From Armigeres subalbatus (taxonomy: Eukaryota; Arthropoda; Insecta; Diptera; Culicidae): a stretch of DNA of 64,000 bases. Both the position numbers and the translations under genes were made by a program. The stretch covers positions 463,171,506 through 463,235,505 of the forward strand of contig NC_085140.1 of NCBI RefSeq assembly GCF_024139115.2, read 5' to 3'. Below, piece by piece: positions 32,506 to 42,228 of the stretch (the stretch's first letter is position 1; every line of letters starts with the position of its first letter). Under the pieces are notes generated by a model. That model was not told the origin of the DNA and searched no databases. It was given only the letters and a program-made list of their open reading frames with translations.

Positions 32506-32824
32506 TGTATGTTTTAATGACCTTTGGAGTATAATGTACCAGAAACTGTGTTCAAATAACAGTAATAACTGTTCTGGAAGATTGATTATCAAAGCCTTAT
32601 AAAATACTGAAAAATTGACAATTTTTCATCTATCACAATTGTTTGGGTACCCTAATCTGATAAAGACATGGGCTTTACTCCTGTTCGCAGACATTCGAAA
32701 CAATTTATGCCTGGTCTGCCCCATAGGTCTGCTACACTGATGAGTTTCATCGGCTGAAATGCAATTCAATTTTACACATGTGTCCATCCCCCAACATCAA
32801 CATGTTGAATCATAGATGAAAAAT
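32506..32824. other. non-coding, nothing recognised
   Basis: AT-rich. Two short words around 32690-32740 (CATTCGAAACAATTTATGCC) give no coding match. No repeat boundaries. Confidence 0.35.
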
Positions 32825-33061
32825 CTACTGGGATTGGAAATTGTTGTGTGCGCTTCTATGTGTCATAAATTGTTTCTGTATTTGCTCGAAACACTCCATA
32901 CGTACGCGTCTGTCATTCTGATCTGCTGTTCTCCAAAAGCGCGTACAATTGTTCGTTCTACGTGCATCTGCTGCATCATGGTCGCGTAGATTACATATTG
33001 ATGGATCAACCGGGAAGCGCTCGAAAGGCGAAATGGAAATATGTGCTCTGACGAATTTCAT
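32825..33061 (-). pseudogene. possible MULE/FLYWCH-type transposase fragment
   Basis: A 78-codon minus-strand frame contains RFPVDPSICNLRDHDAADAR and RTNN followed by a Trp-containing segment, then ECFEQIQKQFMTHRS. The RTNN-x-W pattern resembles the end of the transposase-like domain in MULE/FLYWCH proteins, where RTNN(N)EGWH is common. The middle appears shifted in frame. The assignment is weak and other sources are possible. Confidence 0.25.
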
Positions 33062-35000
33062 TTAATCTCTTTCAATTAAATTTATTTTTGTTTTTATAAA
33101 ATATAGAAACATCAATTTGTGTTTGAACATTTTTGTTTTATTTGAATTCTGAATTTATTTAAATTAATCAAAATAAATTTCACTTTACTCCGACATGTGG
33201 GAAGGTGAGTACGTGTTTTCGGTTTGATAGAAAAACTCAGCGCTGGTGGCTAAGTATCCGCAAGGTTGCTAAATTATAGCATAATAAATCAACTAATAAT
33301 ATTGTGAATCGAATAATTTCAGCGATAAAAATAACCACCTTCACTAAGGGTTCGTTTTCCTTTTTACCTTTTGCTCAAAATCGATCTCATCTACTTCGAT
33401 TCAAAATCCCATATACAATAGAGGCGCCAAAGCTGCTTGCTTGTAATTCTTACATATATGAAGACCACAATAAAAAGTAATAAAAATATTCATACATGTA
33501 CTAGAACAGCTTATCTTCAGACCAACTCCCTTCTGGTGCTACCCTTTTCAATAAGTTAGCGTTGAATCACGTCATCCTGCCCCACAGCTTACTCGAAAAG
33601 ATTCACCCACCAAATCCACACATATACAGATATTTTCGCTGACCATCGTCATAAACTTCTTTCCGTTGCTGGCCTTCGCGCTGTACCGCACCATCCTGGT
33701 TGATATTCGCATACACCTACGCTCCCTAGCAGAAGAATGTATCAAATTTATCAATAGTTATAACCTCTCCTACTCTCTCTTATTACAGCATATTTTCTCT
33801 TTCTCTCATGGCTCTCGACTGCGAAGATGATGTTGTATTTCTGTTTAGGGGTGTATTGTGCAACTATATGGATATATATTGCCTTCCTCGCAGATCTCGC
33901 TATGTACCAATTGAGTTCAGAAGCTATTCCTGCCTTTCCTTTTTCGTACTCCAATGTCCAGCTCCCCAAACAGCATACAGTCCATGTCCAGTTCTGGTCC
34001 GTTTGGTTACCAAGGATACCAGAGGGTGCTCACGGGGTGGAAATGCGAACTTGTGCGAATGGGCGCAAAATGGTAGAAGGTACCTTTTCCCAACTGCTCA
34101 TGGTCATTTCTCTGGCAGTGGAGGAAAGACGAAAAGCGAGGGTGATGTAGCAAATCTTAATTTTTTGTTGGTCATTTTCTGTGCAATTGTACGCTCGTGA
34201 GGACGAACGAGAACAAACTGGATGCCAGGCAGTATGAGAAAGCATCCTGTCAGTTCGGGCTGAATAGAAGGATAAAAAGAAATTTCACCTCGCACGCTTT
34301 CATCTTCCGACAAAGTTGAGATAGGGCAAGTGGACTAGAATGCGGTAGAGTGGCATCAGATAGGGTGGCTGTATTGGGTCAGGAAATGCTCCCATGCACG
34401 TCCTTGCGACTCCCTCCCACTACTCAGAAGGCTTTCATTTCATCCTAGTATGGTCAGGCATTGCGTTGCGTTGTGGGGGAAAAGAATGGGATCCCACATT
34501 TTTTTTCCATTTTGCCTGCAAAAAGTGTAGTTAAAATATTTGGGGTAACGAAGGGCAATAAATTTAACAAGAAACAGGATGGAAGGACATAAATATTTTA
34601 TTGTTACGGAGAGATGAGCTTTTTAATCATGTTTGATTTATTTCCTTTGTGCTAGTAATGCACGTTGAATGTATATCTAATTAAGACAGTTGATATAACA
34701 AATGGACTCAGTATATCATAAAGGGAATCCTAAATCTAATTGCCTTGACATTTTTCCTTTACCTCTACCGTTATATGAAAAAGTGATGTATGCACCAAAT
34801 TAAAACATACATGTTTTTCATTTCTCTGTTAAAGAGCTCGATAATTTTGTTAAATTGTGTATACGTTACTTTTTCAAATAAAAAAAATTGTTTTCTACCC
34901 TGGGTGATCAGCTCTTTAGCAAAACAAATAATCTACGTTGTAGACTAAAAAGTGAATTTTTCTTGCTATTTTTTTTTTCAATTCAAATATTACACTGGTT
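33062..35000. other. non-coding, nothing recognised
   Basis: Frames at 33808-34200 (plus) and 33751-33969, 34030-34313 (minus) overlap and have no features of a known family. I judge them chance frames. No repeat with clear ends. Confidence 0.35.
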
Positions 35001-35015
35001 TAGCTTTTAACGCGT

Positions 35016-35069
35016 CGAGACGAGCCAGCCTTGGGATGAAAGTCTGGATAATAAAGACATAAAAAAAAA
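35016..35069 (+). mobile_element. 54-bp retroposon tail
   Basis: The insert CGAGACGAGCCAGCCTTGGG... ends AGTCTGGATAATAAAGACAT plus nine A residues. It is flanked by TTTTAACGCGT (35005-35015) and TTTTACGCGT (35070-35079), a near-perfect duplication. The GAGCCAGCCT and AGTCT...AATAAAG words recur on the minus strand at 39281-39338, so both are tails of one retroposon family. Confidence 0.6.
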
Positions 35070-35079
35070 TTTTACGCGT

Positions 35080-36850
35080 TTTTTACGCGGATTGATGTTT
35101 ACTTCATTTTTCTCTACGTGAATCCAACATGTACGCTGTTTTAATCATGCGAATTTTCAGCCGAAGTTATGTTTTACGCCATTTTTTTTAATGTTTATCA
35201 GGATATTGGCCTTACAGGAAAAATATCAAGCTTTACAATGGGGCCGTATACTTGTTACTTAGACATTTATGGAGGAGGGGACCTGGGGTCTGTCATTTTC
35301 TTACGCCTCATGCAAATGAAAAATAAGTGGTTCTAGAACTTCCTTTTGTTGTTGCTGGTTTTGCTTCTTTCTCTTCGAACATTCTCCACAACGTTGCAAG
35401 CGTTTATAAAGAGCACCCAATCGCTGTACATCAGTGTCGAAGAACTCTTTTACGTTGGCCTCTGAACGACCACGGAGTTTCACAATTTTAGTAACATTCC
35501 CCTGCTTGTATTGTGTTTATTGACCAATCTTTGCACGCAGTGTGGTGATGCGGATCTCTAACTGAATGATAACTGGGATTGTTCAACCATTCTTAGTGTG
35601 CAAGTTTCATTGGCTCTAATTTTCAAATGATCAAGAACGGCGTCGGCCACGTCCTTGTAGTCAGTTAGGAAGAGGGAAGGACAATTAGTAGATGACTTTT
35701 GCTATTTGAAGACCGTGTTTACCTCTGTGTCTCCACAAAAACCACAGGAAGGATTATCAGTTAGTCGGTAGGCAACGTTGGATCAAAATTCACTCTGATA
35801 AGTGATAAGACCGTGCGATTTTTTACACAACGATTTTAACTGCCGCATAATTCAACTAATTTGGCCGCACAAAGCAGAACTAACTAACTACCTGCACACC
35901 GAGCAGGAAGGCGATCAAGAATACTCCTTACCATGCATGCCAGGCGCCATATTCAAGCAAATGATTCGTTGCCGTCGGCGTCGATCACCACAGTTGGTAG
36001 CACGGGCTGAACCCAATGACTAGAGGGGTTGCACCCAGGCTTCGGAATTCTCACTCATATGAATAAAAACCTGCGATTAATCCATTAAGCGGAGTGTGAT
36101 TTTTCATGGTCCCCTGTGAGGAAGTATTCTCACACAACATTTTTATCCGGATAGAATGGCGGGTGATAAATTCGTGAGCGCCGGCTCGCCGGATAATTTA
36201 ATTTTAATCCACAAATTTTCCTTCTCGTCGCCTCACCAGATAAATTTTACAAGCATATTTACAAAAATTTAGGACCGCTACGGGATTCCAACCCAAAACA
36301 GTTTTAAAATATTTAGAGCGCCCACTATAATCACACCACCACATGATTTGATTGAAAGCGAAGGGAAAAACTGCTGTATTGAACCTTCTGCTTATAGTGG
36401 CGCATCGTTAGATTCAATCAGCTTGGAGAGGCAAAGTAAGCAGCATTTGATTTTCGCGGAACATAGGAAGAAGGATAACAATTTTTCGCACCATCGCTTG
36501 TGCCGGAGTTTATCGCACTGTAATTTATCCGGATAAAATGCATGGTGGACTGATCAGTTGTCGCGTGAGTGAATGAGTGAGAAATCCGAACCCTGGTTGC
36601 ACCTATTCTTTCTCTAGCTAGTGTTGAACTTAATCTATAGATAAATAAAAAGAAATTATTAAAGAATTTAAAAAATAATTCTTTCTTTAGCCGTTGGTCA
36701 CTAGTTCTGTCACTTGTCTCAAAACAATCTTATGTAGAAGTAAATAATACCATGTTCAGTGTCTCATACTTGACAATACTTGAGGACTTGGATCTACATC
36801 AGTCCAATTCACCATGCCGGTTCACACTGCAGCACTGCAAAAAACCCAGA
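35080..36850. other. no gene recognised; weak coding-like frame
   Basis: A 60-codon minus-strand frame (35301-35483) is rich in Arg, Lys and Gln with CGECSKRKK. Minus-strand translation of 35600-35760 also gives plausible protein-like stretches, so a decayed retroelement may lie at 35300-35790. I cannot name it. The rest is AT-rich without features. Confidence 0.3.
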
Positions 36851-36854
36851 GTGA

Positions 36855-37240
36855 AGGTGCCTTTCTCGTGTATTGTAAAATGTAACAAGAAAAGCACATA
36901 AGAGAGGTCAAAATTGCACTTTAGGGAGATAGATTCTTGAAAAAAAAATTTATTTTGATTTTTTTTCCAAGGGGAGACTCTTGGGAAAAATGGAGAAAAA
37001 AACAATGTTTTTTTAATAACTCTAGAACTATGCCACAACCTGCGTCGAATGCAACTTACAAATCGGATAATGCTAAGTACAAAAAAATTGTCTCACATTT
37101 TTTGTACATCACCTCAATTCGTTGAGCTGAGTCGATTGGTATATAACACTATGAGTCTCCGAGCCTTCTATCAAAAGTTCGGTTTTGGAGTGATCCTATA
37201 GCCTTTACGTATACTTAGTATACGCGAAAGGCAAAAATTT
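36855..37240 (-). repeat. 167-bp monomer family, locus 2 (reduced)
   Basis: Borders are GTGCCTTTCTCGTGTATTG at the left and TATACGCGAAAGGC at the right. Inside are CTGCGTCGAATGCAACTT (~37042, one partial monomer) and the block GAGCTGAGTCGATTGGTATA with GAGTCTCCGAGCC (37125-37165). The last block is shared with 63136-63180 and, in reverse complement, with 25268-25315. It looks like a single-monomer version of the element seen at 24.7 and 61.6 kb. Confidence 0.6.
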
Positions 37241-38820
37241 GTGAACAAGTTAAATGCTTCAAAAATATGAACTCTTCGAGAAAGTTGTTCCTTACAAAAG
37301 TCTAATTAGCAGATGCCATTTTTTCTGTATGAGAATCGTACAAAATCTTTATGAAATCTTAACATATACAAAACTGTATGATTCTCATATAATTTACTGT
37401 TTTTGTGAGAAAATCTGGAATCTAGGTGAATAGATCTCCAAACCCTCTACCAAAGCTTATTTTTGGTGTGCTTCTACAGCTTTACCTTACAGTAACCCCT
37501 GGTAAACGAGAAACACAAATAACTGAGCAAGCACGTCTTTTTCTTGGATCCCTAACTTATATCTTCTATATTCGTCAATTCATTTTTAGTCTCAATGGTT
37601 TATCAAATAAACTCAATATCGTTTGTCCAATTATTCGGTATATTTCTTCAAAGACCTCTCCATCTTTTCAATTTTTTAGATGCTATATTTATGTAATATT
37701 GCATTCAGAGGCGTGTCTAAACTATTATATCAAATCATATTTTATACTTTGTACATAGCGAGTAAGATGAAACTTCACCCACACAAACTATGACCGCATA
37801 TACACTTCCTATTTTCTCGTTTCCCAAGCACCGGTGTAACAGGATTTTATCTTGAACTTTTCCATGCTGTGTGCATCGCTACCCCATTCTTAACAGCTGT
37901 GGTTCTTTTCACCTGACCCGTCGTTACAAGGTGAAGCTTGCAATGCTGGACAGTATCAACAGGAGATAGCCCTGCGAATTCCGAAGCTGATGCAATGCTG
38001 TGACTATTACATTTACATGGCGGCATGTCTTCTCTTTTTCATACTGACTCACAAGAATCCAAAATATCAAATTCCATATTAATATTCGGCGGAAGACTAG
38101 CACATGGATATAATATTTTCACCTTACCCGTCTGTCGCAACACATTGAAGGTGTATGCGAAGAAGTCACGAAGGTGCTGCACAGTAAGAAAAATCTTGTA
38201 GCCATGAAAGGCATATATGAAAATATAAATCACATTTTAGCGCATGCGTCCGGAATAGTCTAAGGAAAGGAAGATTTTTATTGAATATGATGAAAATTGT
38301 TAGCGCGCGATTCCTTCTTCCAACATTTTGCCCTTCCGCTTCGCAATCATATACCGACAACGCACGCAGGACATTCGGCCAAGCATCACAAGAAAGGAAA
38401 GAGACGACTTGTGGTTGCAAAAATTACCTGATCTCTAATAGTGCGACAAGGACAACCCAAGATGTGTTTACATAGCGCATATGAAATTATGACATTTCCT
38501 TAGGTTTGTGGTATATTCCCCCAGTAACTGCATGGCGGCAGTGAGCGCAATCGTTGGGGAATGGGAATTGTATTAGTCCCATAAGACTTTCATAATCAAC
38601 CTAGATCGGCATTAATAATGTTGTTTTATTTGTTCTGTTTAATAATTATGTTTTTCAAATTTTTAATAAAAATGTTTGGGAAAACGTGGATTTCCATGAA
38701 ATTACAGAAATTTTAAAAAATGTGTAAGCCATACACTGAGACAGATTTTATGGATTTATTTTTCATTTCAACGTTGGGGACGGGAATATCGGTGTGCTGT
38801 TCAAATGGTCGTACTAACTA
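37241..38820. other. non-coding, nothing recognised
   Basis: The 110-codon frame at 37426-37758 has no recognisable domain. The DNA is AT-rich. No repeat boundaries were seen. Confidence 0.35.
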
Positions 38821-38825
38821 TCATT

Positions 38826-38967
38826 TCTAGACCAACATTTGAAAAGGGCGTAACAGCCAAAAATTATTCCTTCTGATTCTTCGTCTACATATAAAGCTTT
38901 ATATGTGGACGAAGAGTCAGAAGAAATAAATTTTGGCTGTTACGCCCTTTTCAAATGTTGGTCTAGA
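38826..38967. repeat. 142-bp near-perfect palindrome
   Basis: Two 71-bp arms meet at an AAGCTT centre without a loop. They differ at four positions that I can count. The ends read TCTAGACCAACATTTG and its complement. A transcript would fold into a long hairpin, so this could be a foldback MITE or a source of small RNA. No target-site duplication is evident. It lies just beside the 3' end of a SINE. Confidence 0.8.
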
Positions 38968-38989
38968 TTTCTTCTCTACTTCTTCCTTT

Positions 38990-39122
38990 TCTTCTTCTTC
39001 TTATTCTTATTCTATGGCTCTACATTCCAACAGGAACTTGGTCTGCTTTTCAACTTAGTATTCTATTAGCATTTCCTCAGTTATTAATTGAAAGCTTTCT
39101 ATGCCCGCCATTACATGAGTAT
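38990..39122 (-). mobile_element. SINE family B, 3' part (split copy)
   Basis: On the minus strand this carries the second half of the SINE at 1744-2035, with GGCGGGCATAGAAAGCTTTC, TTGAAAAGCAGACCAAGTT and a GAATAAGAAG-type tail. The first half lies at 40389-40545. The two parts join precisely once the intervening hAT-like element and one ATGAGTAT copy are removed. Confidence 0.8.
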
Positions 39123-39280
39123 TAGAGTGGGGCGCAGTTGTATGGAAAAACACAAACTTCGTCCAATCAAGTGAGATCAAGGTTTTTCTGAATCGTTTTG
39201 GGACCCCAATAAACTGTGCAAAATATGGGCTCGATTGGTTGCGACCTCGCATGCTGCATCGCGTTTTAAATTTACATGTA

Positions 39281-39338
39281 TTTTTTTTTTTTTAGCTTTA
39301 TTAAGGAGACTTGCAGCCCCAGGCTGGCTCGCCTCCGG
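39281..39338 (-). mobile_element. 58-bp retroposon tail inside hAT-like element
   Basis: A 12-bp duplication AATTTACATGTA (39269-39280 and 39339-39350) flanks the insert. On its minus strand the insert reads CCGGAGGCGAGCCAGCCTGG, continues through CAAGTCTCCTTAATAAAG and ends in ~14 A residues. It shares GAGCCAGCCT and the AATAAAG end with the insert at 35016-35069. The other copy of the host element (48950-49839) lacks it, which confirms an insertion. Confidence 0.85.
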
Positions 39339-39535
39339 AATTTACATGTAGATTAATATGGGAAACGTACTTTTCTACATTTTTGCTATTAGCGGCTTCA
39401 ATTTATCATCAAACACGTGAGTCAATACGTTAGCATATAGTCTGGAAGATGCCGGAAGACTTTGCCGAAGAAGGTATGTAGCTGGGAGGACTAAAAAAAA
39501 ATTATTACGCTTCGAAAATTGATTGTTCAAGCCAT

Positions 39536-39832
39536 CTTCTTCTTCTTCTTCTTCTTCTTATTGGCATTACATCCCCACACTGGGACAGAGCCGCCTCGCA
39601 GCTTAGTGTTCATTAAGCACTTCCACAGTTATTAACTGCGAGGTTTCTAAGCCAAGTTACCATTTTGCATTCGTATATCATGAGGCTAACACGATGATAC
39701 TTTTATGCCCAAGGAAGTCGAGACAATTTCCAATCCGAAAATTGTCTAGACCGGCACCGGGAATCGAACCCAGCCACCCTCAGCATGGTCTTGCTTTGTA
39801 GCTGCGCGTCTTACCGCACGGCTAAGGAGGGC
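39536..39832 (-). mobile_element. Feilai-like SINE inside hAT-like element
   Basis: This is minus-strand, with a (CTT)n run at the left (the GAA tail) and a tRNA-like head at the right with GGGTTCGATTCCCGG in complement near 39767. A 10-bp duplication, TTCAAGCCAT, lies at 39526-39535 and 39833-39842. The empty site is visible in the second copy of the host element at about 49266, where TTCAAACCATATGC is uninterrupted. The boxes look intact. Confidence 0.9.
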
Positions 39833-40388
39833 TTCAAGCCATATGCAAGAAATCAATGTTTCTGCCAGCACTACCGGACGACCTATGGTTATCGAAGGGC
39901 AAATCCCATCTTCCTTCTTGTCGGATTTTTTTTTCTTTGTGAAATGATTCCGGATAGCTCCATTAGCTCTGAAGCCCTATAAGATCAATTATTTTAAAAT
40001 GACACTCAGTTAAAGTATTGGTCTACGTAGTTCGGCAGTGCTGGCAGAATAAACTATGTTTTGCATATGGTTTGAACACTCAATCTTCGAAGCGTTATAA
40101 CTGTTTTCGTGGACGTTCCAGCAACGTGCCGGCTTCAGCAAAGTTTTTCGGCTTCCTTTGGATTATACTTTAAGGCAATGTGCCACTTGGTTTACGATGA
40201 ACTGAAACCTCTAGTAGTAGAAATGCAAAAATATACGTTCTCCCATACTAATTTCCATACAAACTTCAAACGCGATGCGGAAAGCGAGGAAGCAACCAAT
40301 CTGTCCCAAATTCTACACAGTTGTTCAGGACCCAGAATGGCTTCGAAAAACCATTGATTTGAAAAAATGACCATGACGCCCCACTCTA

Positions 40389-40545
40389 ATGAGTATGCAT
40401 GTTGTGTGACGAGTACAATGGACAAACAACGCCCAGTGAGTCGAGAATGTTTCCCAGCCGAAAACATCCTTGACCGGACCGAGAAGCGAACTCGAATCGA
40501 ACCGGATTGGCAATCCTACGACTTTGCTCGCAAGGCTAGCTGGAG
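40389..40545 (-). mobile_element. SINE family B, 5' part (split copy)
   Basis: On the minus strand it carries the tRNA-like head of family B: GTCTCCAGCTAGCCTTGCGA, a B-box-like GGTTCGATTC, and CAAGGATGTTTTCGGCTGGG, matching 1752-1870. It was separated from its 3' part at 38990-39122 by the hAT-like insertion. Confidence 0.8.
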
Positions 40546-40799
40546 ACTCATATTTTTTTATATTTGAATCAGTTCTTTGCTCGTCGTATATACCAACGTC
40601 AAAAGACACTTGATAGGGGAAGATTGTTTAAAATGCCCCTCCACCACTAGGGCCAACCTTGAGACCTTCCAAAGGCAAAATCAAATTAAACAATAAATCT
40701 TAAGACAAACATTGATATTGGAATGTAAATGCGGAAAAATTATTGAGGCTCTTTTAGTGGAATATTTCAGCTTTTTTTTAAACTTTATTTATGTGTTTT

Positions 40800-40910
40800 T
40801 TAATACACAGATTAAGTTCAACACCGCAATCCACAGATTAAGTTCAACACCGCAACTTTAGTTATGTGTTTTTTTAATCCACAGATTAATTTCAACACCG
40901 CAATGTCTTC
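40800..40910. repeat. three direct repeats of ~25 bp
   Basis: CACAGATTAAGTTCAACACC occurs at about 40806 and 40833, and with one change (TTAATTTCAACACC) at about 40881. The first two are ~27 bp apart and the third follows after a copy of GTGTTTTTTTAAT. A related word is at 26965. Confidence 0.7.
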
Positions 40911-40969
40911 AACTGTCTAGGACGAGTTTAGTACTTTCCCTTTAATTCCACTACGTTTTTTATCTTTAC

Positions 40970-41037
40970 AGATACGTATTTCAACCTCAACTGTGAGGCC
41001 TTCTTTAGTGTCTAGTACTTGACTCGGCTTGGTCGAC
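40970..41037. mobile_element. single arm of the foldback MITE
   Basis: TACAGATACGTATTTCAACC, then GAGGCCTTCTTTAGTGTCTA and GTACTTGACTCGGCTT match one arm of the foldback element that hosts the gypsy insertion (13540-13600). Only one arm is present. Confidence 0.6.
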
Positions 41038-41254
41038 AAGTCGGTGGTTGTCCACTGAAGCTCGGTGGAGTAGGGGAACTAGGTTTAAAATGCGCCAGTC
41101 AGCTAATACGAGCCATTGCATTTTCTGGGTTAATCGGCTAAATTAAGTTACAAAACCGATGGCAGCTGGCGCCTAAACATGTTTTTAGATCAACAAATTA
41201 AAAATAATAGTCAAGAGAAGGGCGTGTGCCGATAATAATTTATTTTTAAAATAA

Positions 41255-41595
41255 TATCAATTAAAAAGTAAAAAAGTAAAAATTGAAAAGTGATAAAATA
41301 AAAGTGAAAAGTGATGAGTGAGAAGTTAAGAGTGATGAGAAGTGAGAAGTGAGAAACAACAAGTGAGAAGTAGGAATTCAGAATTCGACTAAAAAGCCCT
41401 AAATAGTTTTATAATCAATCGTGAATTGTAATTGTAAGCTGGATTTGGGATATGAGAACTGAGGAGTGAGGTGGGAGAAGCAAGAAAAAAGAATGAGAAT
41501 TGAGAAGTGAGAAGCGAAAGGCAAGCAGTAAAAAGTGCGAAATAAGATGTGATCAGTGAAAAGCGAGAAGCAAGTAGTAGAAGGCAGAGGTTTTT
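41255..41595. repeat. purine-rich GAGAAGTGA minisatellite
   Basis: Words such as GTGAGAAGTGAGAAG, AAAAGTGATGAGTGAGAAG and GAGAAGCGAAAG recur irregularly over ~340 bp with nearly all purines on this strand. The period is roughly 7-8 bp and degenerate. A 70-codon minus-strand frame here is a by-product. Confidence 0.65.
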
Positions 41596-41599
41596 AGTC

Positions 41600-42228
41600 A
41601 CCCAAGAAATCCCTGGAGTTAGGTCCTCTGATCTACACGCGTAACAAAAGTTCAGTTGGACTGTTTAAATTATGGCACATGTCCTTTTGGATGGTTAGAA
41701 TAGATTGAGCCATCGTAAGAGATTCTGGGTCATTCAAGAAACCCCTGGAGTTAGGCCTTAAGATCTACACCCGTCACATTAAGATTTATAGGACTATTTT
41801 AAATCTAGTACTGCAAAACCTCTTTTTGCGCCCAAAACGGGGGAGCGTAAATTGAATCAGAGCTTAAAAAGAGGGAGCGTTATTTCGAATTTAGGGCGTA
41901 AAAAGAGGGAGCGTTATTTGTAATTTTGAGCGTAAAAGGAGGGAGCGCTATTTGGAATTTGGAGCGTAAAAAAAGTTTGCAATCTTTAAGAAAAGCATAG
42001 TTTAATATTTAACACACTTTTAGTCTTAAGATGTATCTTTTACCTATTTCGGTATTAGCGTCGCCCAAATTGTTTTCGTTATCATGGTCGTCTCATTGTT
42101 TGAGTGCTGAGGCCTTATGATGTTCTCGGTACGCCAAGAAATCAAGAAATCATAAGTGGTAAAGATCCTTGATGACGCACAGTAAGACGTTCATTATCAT
42201 TTTCAAGGCTTTAAAGTTATTCGAGAAC
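41600..42228. repeat. degenerate edge of 131-bp array, with 34-bp repeat
   Basis: Two diverged units of the downstream array are visible at 41603 (CAAGAAATCCCTGGAGTTAG) and 41732 (CAAGAAACCCCTGGAGTTAG), ~129 bp apart, each followed by GATCTACAC. A small tandem repeat of exactly 34 bp (GAGGGAGCGTTATTT...GCGTAAAAA) follows, with starts at 41841 (variant), 41873, 41907 and 41941. The 34-bp words are unrelated to the 131-bp units. Confidence 0.7.

Larger units (their letters stand above)
39123..40388. mobile_element. hAT-like long-armed element, copy 1
   Basis: The ends TAGAGTGGGGCG and CGCCCCACTCTA are perfect 12-bp TIRs flanked by an 8-bp duplication ATGAGTAT (39115-39122 and 40389-40396). A second copy lies inverted at 48950-49839. 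Beyond the TIRs, the two halves remain recognisable as diverged inverted copies of each other for over 400 bp, with GTGCAAAATATGGGCTCGATTGGTTGC facing a diverged complement. The element carries a 58-bp retroposon tail and a SINE. No transposase is encoded. The TAGAG end and 8-bp duplication fit hAT. Confidence 0.85.

Noticed and set aside
33808..34313. Overlapping frames of 69-130 codons
   Set aside because: Three registers on two strands are open at once, which reflects base composition and not coding.
39123..40388. Reading the hAT-like element as a solo LTR or LTR element
   Set aside because: The ends are inverted 12-bp repeats with 8-bp duplications, and there is no TG...CA pair with a 4-6 bp duplication.
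40192..40609. 91- and 94-codon minus frames also seen near 48940
   Set aside because: The same peptide appears in both copies of the hAT-like element because the DNA is repeated. Short, without motifs, and at the element ends.
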